DNA of 64,000 nucleotides, taken from the NCBI GenBank assembly GCA_007115705.1, contig QXEO01000239.1, positions 248,001 to 312,000 on the forward strand, given 5' to 3'. Below the pieces are notes generated by a model. That model ran no database searches and was not told where the DNA came from. It worked only from the letters and a program-made list of their open reading frames with translations. A program made the position numbers and the translations under genes. The DNA comes from Dactylis glomerata (Eukaryota > Streptophyta > Magnoliopsida > Poales > Poaceae). How positions within the stretch are numbered: position 1 is the first letter of the stretch; each line of letters starts with the position of its first letter. This document shows positions 11,059 to 22,800 of the stretch, piece after piece.

Positions 11059-12022
11059 GTAGCCCCTGAGATTCTACCAGAATTACAGATTCGGGTTGAA
11101 TCTCTAATCTTTGAATCTTCGACTTAATCAATTCTTCGACTTCTTCATATCTTCAAATCTTCGACTTGGTCTTTCGACTTATTTTCATGATAATATTTCG
11201 CAAGGGGTTTTGATGAACAAGCCTGACAACTCTGACGGATCAAGAGGTCAGTTAACTGCCGGAACAGATACTTGCCACCTACTTCAAATTCAATCCCCTT
11301 GGACTTGAATTCGGGATACCGGTCAAACCCACTCTTTTGCCGCATTTAGGACTTACAAAGAATGAATCCCAGTGATTCTCAGGGTACCCAGTGCGTCCAC
11401 CAGGATTTTCTTCGCATCGTAGACACGGATACATACCAGCAGAGCGCTTCCATGTGCGTATATCAGGCCACACAGGACGGATCCCGGGGTCTTACCTTCG
11501 TGATAAATCACGGCATTCAAGTTTCATTGCGATAACGTAACTCGAGAATCACATGTCGCAGTCAAAATTTTGACTGATGCAATATCCAAAACCTTTTAAA
11601 TTCACATTGACTTCTCATGAGTATCTCCCGATGGGAGTAATTGCCCTATATTTCATCGACTATGTAGTCAAAGTTTCATTGTTATCGAAATGATGGCGAC
11701 TCATACTATATCATAGCTTCTTCATCTTCATTGCTGCTTCTCTATTTTCTATCGGGTGCGTGCTCAGCGCTCCCGATGGGAGTAGCCCCCGAGGCTATAG
11801 CCAAGAAATTTTTCCCGGGTATAGGCTCAAAGGATATGAATTTTTCTTAGTACACTCATTATCTTTTATTTTTTCCCTTGAAGTCATAAGCCCCCAAGCC
11901 CAAAGCGAGGTTTGCCGTACTGCCTTTGATATTATTTTTTATTATCGTCTGCTATGTGCAGAATTTAACTCCTTTGCAAATATGTTATGGGCCTCGTTTT
12001 CGCGGAGGCCCGTAACTATGTG
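11059..12022 (-). other. 3' untranslated spacer of the TAT element
   Basis: Noncoding between the 3' LTR and the antisense gene. It contains phrases such as AGCCCCCGAGGC near 11785. No convincing ORF was seen. Confidence 0.55.
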
Positions 12023-12032
12023 CTTATAAATA
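12023..12032 (+). promoter_or_regulatory. TATA box of antisense B3 gene
   Basis: TTATAAATAA lies about 100 bp upstream of the ATG at 12131. It is followed by a leader with AAACCCTAAAC and CTAGGGTTT, phrases common in plant 5' UTRs. It reads in the plus direction, opposite to the host retrotransposon. Confidence 0.6.
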
Positions 12033-12130
12033 AACACCCTTGACGAGGGTAAAAAACCCTAAACATATTTCCTCCTCCGCCGCATCATCTTCTTCTTCAT
12101 CTAGGGTTTCTCTTCTACCAACTTGTCTCC

Positions 12131-12703
12131 ATGGATGACGTAGATGGGTCTCGTCTAAACCTCGGCTCCCCGACGGCGCCGCGGGGTCGCGGCCGCCCTC
12201 GTGGCAGCAAGAATAAGACAGCACCCGCTGCTGTAGGACCTTTGTCGTCTGCTCCAATGAAGCGGCGTCCCGGCCGTCCGGCCGGGAGTAAGAATAAACC
12301 AAAGGTGCCTTGTGCTGCCCCAGGCCCAAGCGCACCTCCTGGTAACACTTCTTCCCCTCAGCCAAGGATATTCTCATTTTTCTGTATCGCCAGCGCGCAG
12401 TGCCATGAAATTCAACGGCTGCCGCTAAAGTTCACCAAGTTCATGGATGGGCATGAACTGCGTGAAGCAATTCTGCGTGAACATTCTGGGGGAGGCACTC
12501 CCTATGAGGTGGAAGTCTGGTATGACGACGATGGCAAACAGTACTTCAAGGGCGGCTGGTCACAGTTTGTGGATGACCACGACATCCAGCGAGGTTCCTT
12601 CATGACTTTCGACTTTCATGTTGGCACGTCCAAGTTTGACGTGAGGATATATGATGTTACTCAATGCCAGAAGGAGTACGAGGCTGAAGTACACTTCCAT
12701 TAG
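12131..12703 (+). CDS. B3-domain protein with two AT-hook-like motifs, antisense inside TAT element
   Basis: A complete 190-codon ORF without introns. Residues 20-29 (RGRPRGSKNK) and 47-56 (PGRPAGSKNK) carry GRP AT-hook-like cores. A B3-like DNA-binding domain spans about 96-180, with RLPLKFTKFMDG at its start and QYFKGGWSQFVDDHDI in the middle. It resembles the short grass-specific B3 proteins, so a nuclear DNA-binding role is expected by family. It has its own TATA box, leader and poly(A)-like AATAAATAAT (about 12757-12767). It lies between the integrase end and 3' LTR of a minus-strand Gypsy element, the position of antisense extra ORFs in TAT elements such as Grande. Unlike gag and pol around it, it has no stop or frameshift. 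A captured host gene or an element-maintained accessory gene are both possible. Confidence 0.75.
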   Translation: MDDVDGSRLNLGSPTAPRGRGRPRGSKNKTAPAAVGPLSSAPMKRRPGRPAGSKNKPKVPCAAPGPSAPPGNTSSPQPRIFSFFCIASAQCHEIQRLPLKFTKFMDGHELREAILREHSGGGTPYEVEVWYDDDGKQYFKGGWSQFVDDHDIQRGSFMTFDFHVGTSKFDVRIYDVTQCQKEYEAEVHFH

Positions 12704-12756
12704 ATTCTTCTTTATGTAATCTCCTTTTCGAGTTGCCTCGCTGCCGTGCTATCTGT

Positions 12757-12767
12757 AATAAATAATT
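12757..12767 (+). terminator. Poly(A)-signal-like region after B3 gene
   Basis: AATAAATAAT lies about 55 bases after the stop codon of the antisense B3 ORF, consistent with a plant near-upstream element. Confidence 0.4.
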
Positions 12768-13094
12768 GTATTTGGCTTTGATTCTTTTAATAGACCATGG
12801 GAACAAATCGTTGTTCCGAGGCATGCTTTATATATTATCAGGTTCTTTTGAACCAATCATATTGCTTGAAGAATATCGGGTTGTTGCACAACCTAGTAGT
12901 ATAAAAGATCTCCATATTGCGATAAACTTTCTTTCATACGACCCAAGGGTTGAAGCCCCCGAGTGGAGAAGTAAAATATTTGTACAATTTTGTCGAGTTC
13001 AACCCAAGGAACCTGACCTATGGCCTCATGTTCTGGGTTCAGAGGGTTAACTCGAAGTTGCTGATGTCACTAGATTTCTTCTATGCATAAAACG

Positions 13095-14654
13095 TCATAG
13101 CTGCTCCGCATTCCATGGGTTGCTTCCGTCTTTTCCTGTTTTCTTGTCTTGTAGTCGATAAACTCCTCCTGGTATTACTTCTGTGACGATGTAAGGTCCC
13201 ACCCAAGGGGACTCTAACTTGCCGTGGCTGTCCTGCCTGAATCGTAAGACTAAATCTCCCACCACAAATGATCGTGGATGAACTCGACTACTATGATAGT
13301 TCCACAGGCTCTGTTGATACTGCGTGGCTCTTTCCAGTGCTTTATCTCTTGCTTCATCCAGTGCATCGATGTCATCTTGTAACGCTTCTGTTGAGGTTAC
13401 TTCGTCGTATGCCGTCACTCTTGGAGCTTCATGTGTAACTTCGACTGGAAGCACGGCTTCTGCGCCGTGGACCAGGAAGAAGGGAGTTTCTTGAGTAGCT
13501 GCATTAGGCGTGGTTCTTAAACTCCAAAGAATGGAGGGCAGTTCATCTACCCAAGCGCTCTTGGCTTTCTCGAGAGGTGCTAAGAGCCTCTTTTTTAACC
13601 CATTGCATATTAGGCCATTGGCTTTTTCGACTTGCCCATTTGTCTTCGGGTGTGCTATGGATGCGAACTTGAGCTTGATTCCCAAACCTTCGCAGTAACT
13701 TTTGAATTCCTTTGAAGTGAAGTTTGTCCCGTTGTCCGTGATGATGCTATAAGGTACACCGAAGCGAAACACTATTGACTTAATGAAATTGATTGCTACT
13801 GTCGAATCTTGAGTTGTTACCGGGGCCGCTTCCACCCACTTGGTAAATTTGTCGACTGCCACTAGCATGTAGACATGCCCTCCTGGTCAAGATTTATGTA
13901 ACTTCCCTACCATATCGAGGCCCCATTGTGCAAAGGGCCAGGACAATGGTATTGGCTGTAACTCTGCTGCTGGCGCATGTGGTCGAGATGTGAATCTTTG
14001 ACAGGCTTCACACTTTCAAACTATATCCTTCGCGTCTTCGATGGCTGTTAGCCAATAGAATCTTGCTCGGAACGCTTTTGCCGCGATTGCCCTGCTACTA
14101 GCATGATGGCCACATAGTCCAGCGTGTATATCTTTTAATATTACTTATCCTTCTTGGGGCGTTACGTAACGCTGCAGAACACCAGTTATGCTCTTTTTGT
14201 ATAATTTCCCCTGCAACACGACAAATGCTTTCGATCGTCGAGTTATTCTCTTGGCTTCCACTGCGTCTTTTGGTAACTTCTTATTTATCATGTATGCAAG
14301 ATATGGCTGCATCCAGGTTTCTTCTATCATCATGATTTCTTCGGGTTCTGGCTCATTCTCATCACTTTTCGCACCAGTCCCCGATCCTGCTGCAGTAGTC
14401 GAACTTTTGACGCTTTTTATCGATCTTTCCACTATTTCTTCCCAGAAGACTCCAGATGGCACAGGCAGGCACTGTGACCCGATGTTTGCTAAATTGTCGG
14501 CTTCTTTGTTGCTGTTTCTGCTGATGTGCGAGACTTCGCATCCGTCGAATGTTCCTTCGAGATAGTGATATAAGTTCTTGTAAGCCATCTGTTCATGACT
14601 TATTGGACGACAAGGTTTGAATCTCCGAATATTTTTAGACGAGTTGCTCCACAC
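13095..14654 (-). pseudogene. TAT pol: second RNase H end and integrase
   Basis: The minus strand from 14654 encodes the end of the RNase H region (VSHISRNSNKEADNLANIG) and then the integrase. The integrase has a zinc-binding start near 14100-13990, the first catalytic aspartate in WGLDMVGKL (about 13915), the second in ITDNGTNF, and the glutamate in NGQVEKANG within the open frame 13868-13095. Stops lie between 14144 and 13869. The integrase joins element cDNA to the genome; here it is broken but all three catalytic residues can still be read. Confidence 0.85.
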
Positions 14655-16568
14655 GCCTTGGCCATCTTCATTCCATGCAGTAAAGCCTCGTATTCTGCTT
14701 CATTATTAGAGGCCTGCGGAAAACTCATCCTTAAAACGTACTTCAATTTATCGCTGTGTGGCGATATCAAGACTCCAACCACTCGAACCGTCGAAGTACA
14801 TTGTCCAGACACTCGATAAATCTGGCGGTCCCGTGCTCTGCAACTCCAACCACTCTGCTGTGAAATCTGGCAAGATTTGCGACTTGATAGCCTTTCTTTT
14901 TTCATACGTGATGTCCATGGGATATAATTTGATTCCCCACAAAGAGACACATCCTGTTGCTGAAGGATTATTCAATATGTTCGATAGTGGTGCTTCATTG
15001 ACCACTATAATTGGGTGTACCGCAAAGTACTGTCGCAATTTTCGTGCTGTTGTAAAGACACTATATGCAAGCTTTTGATAGTGCGGGTACCTCTGTTTTG
15101 TCGGAGAGAGTACTTCACTGATGAAATATACCGGCCTCTGGACGCCGTGGGCTTTTCCTTCTTCGCTCCTTTCGACTACTAATACTGTACTCACCACCTG
15201 ATGGGTCGCGGCGATGTAAAGTAGTAGTGGCTCTTTTTCTTTTGGTGCGACCAGCACTGGTGGCGTGGAGAGCACTTTTTTCAATTACACAAAAGCTGCG
15301 TCTGCTTCTTCTGTCCATTCAAATTTATCATCTGACTTCTTCATAAGTGCATAGAAAGGGAGTGCCTTCTCTCCCAATCGAGCAACGAAACGACTTAGTG
15401 CCTCAATGCGTCCTACGAGTTTCTGCATGTCGTGTAGTTTCGTGGGTTTCCCCATTGTTAGAATTTCTTGGATCTTCTCTGGGTTCGCCTCTATTCCTCG
15501 TGCTGACACCAGGAACCCTAAAAGTTGTCCTACCAATACACCGAAGGAACACTTTGTCGGGTTAAGCTTAAGCTTGTACCTGCTCAGGTTGTCGAAGGTT
15601 TCTGCCAAGTCGCTGATTAGGGATTCCTCCTCTCTTGTGGTAATGACTACATCGTCAATGTAGACTTGGATGTTGCGTCCTATTTGGCTCCCGAGGCAGT
15701 TTTGCATCATCCGTTGATAAGTTGCTCCTGCATTTTTTAGGCCGAAAGGCATTACTTGATAGCAAAACACCCCATATGGTGTGATGAAAGCTGTCTTTTC
15801 TTCGTCTTCTTTTTTTAACTTGATCTGGTTGTAACCAGAATATGCATCCAAAAAGGAAAGCCTTGCACATCCCACTGTTGAATCAATTATCTGATTGATG
15901 CGGGGTAGAGGGAAGGGATCCTTTGGATAGTGCTTATTGAGAGATGTGTAATCGACACATACTCTTTGTACTTCTGTGTTTTTATTGGGTATGATAACAG
16001 GATTGGATACCCAACTCGAAGTTTTTATTTCTCTGATGAATCCGGCATTTTCTAGCTTGTGCAATTCTGATGCTATCGCCTCCCTTTTAGGTTCATCAAA
16101 TCGTCGCAATGGTTGCTTGACTGGCTTTGCTTTAGGATCTACATTTAATGCGTGCTCGACGAGTTCCCTGGGAATCCCTGGCATGTCTGAAGGACACCAG
16201 GCGAAGATTTCCCAGCGCTCACGGAGGAACTCGATGAGCGCGCTTTCCTATGCGGGATCCACGTTTACCGCAATCGATATTGTCTTGTTTGGTTCCGTAG
16301 GGTGGACCTGGATTTTCTTTGAGTCCTGAGTTGTGTCGAAAGCCTGATCTGGCAGGGATCGTCCAACGTCGGGTAGCACATTATGATTAGTTTCTCCTTT
16401 CAGCCTCTCATATTCCGCTGTCATGCCGAAGGTTTGCGCCATTCTATTGAATTCTCTGTCGCAAGTGTTGGCTACTTTGAAGCTCCCTTGCACTGTAATC
16501 GTTCCTTTGGGTCCTGGAATTTTTAGCGTTAGATACGCATAGTGAGGTACTGCCATGAACTTTTGCAA
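14600..16568 (-). pseudogene. TAT pol: reverse transcriptase and RNase H
   Basis: Reverse transcriptase lies in 16184-15285, with SFLDAYSGYNQI, MPFGLKNAGATYQ and the catalytic VYIDDVVIT. A TAG (16246-16248) and a TAA at about 15284 (V-stop-LKKVL, the sort of change CAA to TAA gives) interrupt an otherwise continuous frame. The first RNase H follows (about 15284-14960). After a frameshift near 14770 comes an RVT_3-like second RNase H (SNNEAEYEALLHGMKMA, then IFGDSNLVVQ). Two RNase H domains in one pol are characteristic of the TAT lineage. Confidence 0.88.
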
Positions 16569-17991
16569 ATGCTGGGCGCCCTAGAATTGCGTGGTACTGT
16601 GATGACCAGTCCATAACTTCAAATTCCAACTTCTCCCTGCGATTGTTGCTGCTACTGCCGAAGCAGACGTCGAGTTCTATTTTCCTCAGAGGGTAATTTG
16701 TGGCTCCTGGTACTATTCCATAGAAAGAACAATCTGTTGGCTTCAGGCTTGATAGTGAGATACACATTGCCTTCAGGGTTCTAGCATATATTAGGTTTAT
16801 GCCACTTCCTGCATCCATAAACACTCTCCCGATGTCGTACCCTCCTATTTGCGCCTTTAACATGATTGGCGAGTGGCCCGGCCTGGGAACTTTCCTTGGG
16901 TGGTCTGCTCTGCTGAACTTAACTGGTTGATCTGACCATCGCAAATACTCTGTGGTGGCTAGTGGCGATGATATTGCTAGGTTTACTTGCCTGGATATGC
17001 TCTTTCGCTCTTTCTTTGACTTAGGCACCGGTTGAGTCATTGCCGATATGTAAACTTTCGACTCTAGGTGCCTCGCTAGCCTTTGTACTTGATATCCTTG
17101 ATTTGTGTATTTTTCTCCTTGCCATCCCCCTTGGCTTGAACCCATGGTGCTTTGTAACCTCAGGAAAGTTCTACAATCCTTCATCTGGTGGTTTGAGACT
17201 CTCTTTCCATCAAGATACGCGTAGTGGATTTGACAAGGTCCATATAGCATGTCTTCGGCCGAGGGGCCGAAGTATCTTGGTTTTTCTGCTCCTTTTGTTT
17301 GAAACTTCCTACTTTCATAACCTTCCTCTTCCTTTGCTTCGTACCTCGCGGCTACCTGATTTTGCCTTCCTTGGTTATCCCTGCTGCGGTGTCTTCTCCT
17401 CTGTCTACTTGTTCTGTCGACTTCTGGTGAACGTCCTCTTTTGTTATTATATGCATCCTCTCCGCCAGCGAATCTGTTAGCTTCTTCCATTAACTCAGCC
17501 ACTGTTGTTGGCCTTGTTCTTCCCATCTCTTCCACAAGGTCCGAGCGACGAAGGCCGGCCAAAAAAGCGTCCATTGCTCTTTCATCGGAGACGTCCTCTG
17601 CTGAGTTTTTGATTACACTCCATCGCTGTATATAAGAACGTAGAGTTTTGCCTTTCCTTTGCACACACACTTTGACTTCCCCCAGTGATGTTGGGCGCTT
17701 ATATGTCGAGCGGAAATTTCTTACGAATTGGCTTTCGAGTTCTCCCCAGCTTCCGATGGATTCATTGGGTAGGGTATTCAACCAGGACCGTGCTGCGCCG
17801 GTGAGATGTAGTTGCAAACTTTGCATTGCTGTTGCTTTCGTTCCTCCTAGTATCTGTACTGCTTGCAGGTAATCCGATAACCATAGGGTAAGTTCTTGCG
17901 ACCCATCATATTTTTGCTGGTCATGTGGTAACTTGAATCCTTTGGGTACCCGCGTTTTGCGAACCCTGCGGGTAAAGCACAACGCACCCAT
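16444..17991 (-). pseudogene. TAT gag core and aspartic protease
   Basis: A 515-codon open frame. The N-terminal half is the retrotransposon gag capsid domain (KLPHDQQKYDGSQELTLWL; LTGAARSWLNTLP; RDAFL-like AFLAGLRRSDLVEEMG), followed by an Arg/Ser-rich basic stretch. Near the C-terminus MDAGSGINLIY is the aspartic protease site, with D-A-G instead of the usual D-T/S-G. Gag packages element RNA and the protease matures it. Upstream stops separate it from the gag N-terminal pieces. Confidence 0.85.
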
Positions 17992-18062
17992 CTCTTTTTC
18001 GTTGTCTTCATAATTTTCTTCCCTCCAAGCATGGCGCGATTTATTTACTCGAGCCTGCTCTA

Positions 18063-18527
18063 TTATGTTTCTTGCGTCCTCCCTCCTTTTTGTCGCCTTT
18101 CTTCTTCTGATGACTCGCTAGCCTCGTTTCGCATGATTTTGTGTTTGAACTTCTCCTTTCGCCTTTCCTTGTAGCTTGTCGACTTTGTCTCTGGACCTTT
18201 TCCCCTGATCTTGTCTTCCACTATCCTGAGGCTTCGTATTGCGGCTTGGTGCATGTTTCCCTGCGGATCTCCGGGTTCTGGCCGCGTGGTTAGTAAGTAT
18301 GCCTGTGCTGCTATCAGCGCTGCTTCCGGTGTTTCCTGCACAAAGTCTTCTTCCTCCTCCTCTAGCTGTGGAGTAATACTTCTTGAGTACCTTTCCTCTC
18401 TAATTTGCGCCGTTGTCCCTCTGTTGTGCTTTGGGTCTCCACGCCTTTCCCTGCTGTACTCTGAATCCTCACTATAATCATCCCAATACTCTTCCCTTGA
18501 CACACTGTTATTATCTTGAAAAAACAT
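18063..18527 (-). pseudogene. TAT gag N-terminal middle piece
   Basis: A 154-codon open frame, strongly charged (EEYWDDYSEDSEYSRERRG; EEEEEDF; basic C-terminus). It lies between the first gag ORF and the capsid domain and is separated from both by stops. It is best read as part of one long gag precursor that has acquired stops. Confidence 0.6.
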
Positions 18528-18557
18528 GTCTCTTTCTTCTCTTAGTTTCTTCCTGTG

Positions 18558-19145
18558 CTAGTGTAATGCGTACTGATATCCCGTTAGAACTTCTCTTCTC
18601 GATCCTTCGGGTACTTCTGTGCCATGATTAATAGCTGACATGATGATCCTCCACTCTCTGGCTGAGACGTGAACTTTCTCCTTCTCCTTTTTTTTGTTCT
18701 CCTTTATCTTGTCGACTTGTCTGTCGACCCCTTTGCTTCCCTCATTTTTGTTTTCTTCTTCTACTTCAGTGATAATGACGCATAACTGGTGTACTCTTTT
18801 GGAGACGCCACTACTTCCAGCGGCGAAGTCCCTTGTACTATTGTGCGTTTTAAACGCTTTTGCTTCCAAGTCGAGTTTTTCTCGAATTTCGTTGCCTTCT
18901 GCGATTTGTGCTTCTCCTAAGCTGACCGGCGAGTTTACCTTGCTGGAAGAGCCTTCCAATGATTCCACCATTGCTACTGTCTCGGGTTCACTTGCCGACA
19001 GATTTGGTTTCGTCGAATCCGAGAGACGGGTCGAACCCGAGGGTCCGATTAAGATGCTTAGACTTCCGATCATCAACTCCGTCTCTTGACTTTCGTTGAT
19101 TCCTGCACTGCTGTTGGCTAAAAGCGAAAAAGCCGTCGAATTCAT
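18558..19145 (-). pseudogene. TAT first ORF (gag N-terminus)
   Basis: The open frame starts at the ATG at 19145, 18 nt downstream of the primer-binding site, and gives 195 residues without a recognised domain. It has a Ser/Glu-rich N-terminal half and a Lys/Glu-rich stretch (KENKKKEKEKVHVSAREW) near the end. Reading also runs open upstream through the PBS, so the start is chosen as the first ATG. Confidence 0.55.
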
Positions 19146-19162
19146 GATTCCAACGCCCAAAG

Positions 19163-19180
19163 TCCCCACGGTCGGCGCCA
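19163..19180 (-). other. Primer-binding site of TAT element (tRNA-Asp-like)
   Basis: Minus-strand TGGCGCCGACCGTGGGGA begins two bases inside the 5' LTR. Its first eight bases match the complement of plant tRNA-Asp 3' end (TGGCGCCG), with several mismatches after that. Confidence 0.75.
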
Positions 19181-19182
19181 AT

Positions 19183-19517
19183 TGACGAGGGTTAACTCGA
19201 CAAATGTCCTAGATGAAGGACTTAGGATCGGGGGAATAGGGCATCGGATGAACTCGAAGTTAAGGTTAGTCAAAATAGATGTATATCGAAAGTAAACTTG
19301 GGTGTTGAACCTGGCTTGCTTTCAATCTGGCCTACACCGTCCCCTCCTGGCCCCTATATATAGGTGGCCAGGTCTCGAGGATCGGGTAGGGTCCGATACA
19401 GATTACAATATCGACATACGGTAAGAACTCGTATCTCGACTATCATTACAATTGGGCCTAGCTTATTGGGCCTCCGGGGTACTCAACTAGCGGGCTCTAT
19501 TAGCTATACCCTTGTCA
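19183..19517 (-). repeat. TAT Gypsy 5' LTR
   Basis: Partner of 10725-11058. It contains a TATA box (TATATATAGG on the minus strand, about 19354-19363), so transcription would run toward lower coordinates. Confidence 0.95.
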
Positions 19518-19696
19518 GCAGTAATCTAGGAGTTAATCTAGGAGTTATGTATGCATTTTCTGATTCTGGGAGTAATCTGGGAGTTATGTATGGAGTTTTT
19601 TTTATAAATCTGGGAGTATATATAAAAGATTGCTGCCATGTTATTGGAATTTTGGTATGAATTTTTATGCAGAGAATTTAAAAGAGTGCACATTTA

Positions 19697-19829
19697 CCGC
19701 TGAAATGTCGATTTACTTCCGTTTCAGCAAAAATGGGCACTCCCTATGTCAAAAAAACAGCATATGTCATGCCGGATTTTTCCGTGAATTATTGTACTAA
19801 CTCGTAGCATTTTCTTTATTTAGTGCGAA
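19697..19829 (+). other. Leader intron 3' end of second CACTA-1 gene
   Basis: Homologous to 4410-4580 before the TNP2 gene (GAAATGTCGATTTACTTCC, GTCATGCCGGATTTTTCCG, then acceptor TTTAG and exon start TGCGAAC). The ATG follows at 19831. Confidence 0.55.
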
Positions 19830-19830
19830 C

Positions 19831-22800
19831 ATGGCCGACGACGTGGAAGCCAGTGGTTCTGGCAAGCCATTCTGGAAGTTGTCCCAAGAGTTGGAAGAAG
19901 AGTAGATGATGGAGGTAGAGGTAGAGGAGAGGGACGAAGAAGAAGAGGATATGGAGGGCGCAGATCCCGATGATATGGATGTAGAAGATGACGATATGGA
20001 TCAGGGTGCCGATGAAACCACTACCACCACATCTGGCGGTGAAGATGGTACCCAACAGAAGAAGCCACTGAAGGATAGGAAGGATCGGCGCCCGAACCAG
20101 CTGCTGCCCGACCGGCAAGAACTCACACAAGTGTCGGAGAATGGGTATCCTCTCGCGCCCGAGGAGGTTGTGGCCGGGTACGGAGCGCAAGTCGCGTGCA
20201 TCCTCCGAAACACTGTCCCGCTCAACACCGTGAACCTGAGGAGTGAGGAGAACGAGCATTACCGCACACTCCTCTTGCAGAAGCTTCATGCTCGATACAT
20301 TTTTGCTCCCGAGTATGTCAACACGGATATCAGTAAGAATCCTGTGAACAACGCCGCCATCACAAAGATGAGCACCACCCTGGCCAGCTGGAAAGTCTGG
20401 GTGAAGAAATTGATCCTCAAGGGTCAAACATTTGAGGAGGTCAATAAGAGCAACCCGACGGTCACGGAGGCGGACTACGATGAGATGAAGCTCAAGTGCG
20501 ACCCCAACGACATACGTACCAAGGAAAAGAGTGACTGGGGGAAGAATTTGCAATCCAAGAACTTGGGTGTCCACAACCTCGGTAGCGGCGGTTACCGAGG
20601 GAAGGATAAGATATGGGTGCGATAGGATGCAGAATATGCGGGAAAGGGCATCGAAAACCCTTGGCTCCGAATCAAAGATCCGGTGGCCAGGGCAGTAATT
20701 AGGTCCAAGTTTTTTACCATTGGGACCCAAAAACCAAGCAACTTACCATGGATCCAAAGGTGAAAAAGTTTGAAGAGATTCTGCTAGCTGAAGAAAAGGC
20801 ATCTCAGACGTCCTCATCCCAGGGTTCGATGACCACTGGGTCGTCTAGGTGGGACACAGCTTTGAAAAGAGCTGTGAATGTGATGAAGGGACGACCAAAG
20901 TTGAAACCGCCGACATCAGCTGGCCATGTGCTCGGCGAAGGCTTGTCCGTGAAATGGTCGGACAAGTTTGGCAAGCTAGAAAGGGGAAGTGGTCACTCAA
21001 TGCGGATGAAAGCCGCAAGCTTCGAGAACTCAGGGAGAAAGTGGCACAGATTCCAGAGATTGTCGAAAAACAAGTTCAAGAAAAGATGACCTCCTTCATC
21101 CCTACCATTGTTCAAGCGCTTGGGAGTTGGGAAGTGGCAGGTCGAGTTGGGCCGCCCCCGATACCCAGCATGATCGGCAGCAACTCAAACAACGCCGCGG
21201 CGCCGAACGTACCACCGGCTGCCAACACCGCGGTGCCAAACGTATTGGTGACACCCGTCGCCAACATGACGGCGCCAGAGATTAATGCAGCGGCAGGTAC
21301 CGTGTAACGAAGCACTCCATCCGTGACCTACACGCCGACGTACGTCAGCGGTCCTTCTACAACAGCCGAGCTCGACGCCGTCAAGGTAACTAAGCGGCGG
21401 TGGCTCAACTTACACTTTCCGCATTGTGTAACCTATACACTTGCATAACATCCGGCCTACACCTGTTTTCGCAGGCCGCGGACGCTGACGTTCCTTGCAC
21501 TCTCCTACATTATGTCGACGGCGTGTTGAAGGATGTTGCCATGGGTAGTATCATGCAACCGGGAAACAAGATGTTCCACGGTCGGCAGATGCCATCCAAC
21601 GTGTTAAGGGTCCAAGTGGCTCGGACGCTGCGGGGCTGTGACCACGCGATGCCTCCCTTTCAGCCCAAGGGAGACGAATATGAAGAGTCGAAAGCCCTCA
21701 GACAGTGCTTTGGCCACATAATGCTATGGCCGGAGAGTCAGATTCGTCTTGGGGCGGGGAGCACCGCTCCATGGATAACACCGCCCGTCGTGCCGGGGCC
21801 AACCCATGTGGTGGCTGATCTTGATCCTGATATGCAGATGGCACAGGATCCAAATGATGATGATGATGATGAAGTCGACGTTGATGCCTACATCAATACT
21901 GCCTACTATGATGGCTTAAATGACCTTGAAGGTCCCTCGGACAAACGACAAACTATCACTAAACGTTTGTCATTCCATTCTCAGGAGACGCCTCCAGATG
22001 CCGCCTGGACGGAGCCTCCAAGAGGAAAGCCTGAAAACTTTATCTCCCCCAAGACACTCCTTAAGGTAGTCGATAAGCGAAATGCAATTCCCTTGAAGAA
22101 GAAGGAAAGGAAAAGGAAAAATAAGAAGGAAACTGTGAGCCAGCCGCCGCCGGTTACGAAACCGATCCGAGCTCAGGACGGGCCACCAAGATACAAGGGT
22201 CTTAATCACATCGTGCATACTATGGGTACGCCGATGCTGAATGAGCGAATGCTCAAGGCTTGCAGTGCGGATATGCGGAGTCTACATGACTCTATTCTCT
22301 ACCTAGAACAGCGCCAACTTGCTGAAAATGATTCAACGTACCCGCTTTACATGGCAAAGGTGCCAAAGGGCAAGGGCTTCGTCGAGGCTGCCCCCGCTGA
22401 TATTATGCTACTTCGGTTTGCCGACATCTTTGACATATTTCATATGTATCGGCTATACCAGACCCTCGTCCGCCTATTTTCCCTAAGCATCCAGATACAG
22501 ACCATTAGAGACAAGACCCCGGGCATCGTGGTAGTGGGTCCCTACTACATGCTTGAAAGCCAGTTGTCTAAATTGGCGGGCCGAAATGCTGCCTCTAACT
22601 ATCTCAGCGGTGTCATGACGTCAAACATTGGGAAGGACTTGCTCCTGGCCTACTTTCCCGAGTAAGTGATTGGCTCGCCGCCTTCTTTCTTAGATTTCCA
22701 TCTCGGTCTTTGCCAACATTTTGTTTGAATTGTTTTGCGCAGAGACAAATATTGCACACTCATCCACATCTCCCCAATGTATATGCGTACCCTGTTTTTT

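Larger units (their letters stand above)
10725..19517 (-). mobile_element. TAT-lineage Ty3/Gypsy retrotransposon, complete but coding-decayed
   Basis: Two LTRs of 334 and 335 bp (TGACGAGGG...CCTTGTCA) flank an 8.1-kb interior read on the minus strand. The TSD is GCAGT (10720-10724 and 19518-19522). The order is 5' LTR, PBS, gag-protease, reverse transcriptase, RNase H, a second RNase H-like domain (RVT_3), integrase, then about 2 kb holding an antisense plus-strand gene, then the 3' LTR. The second RNase H and the long 3' spacer with an antisense ORF fit the TAT lineage (Grande, RIRE2, Cinful). By eye the LTRs differ at about 10 substitutions and one indel (about 3 percent). Stops and frameshifts break gag and pol. 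Confidence 0.93.

Noticed and set aside
19816..20730. 304-codon minus-strand ORF
   Set aside because: Antisense shadow of the second CACTA-1 gene, whose plus-strand frame matches transposon protein motifs.
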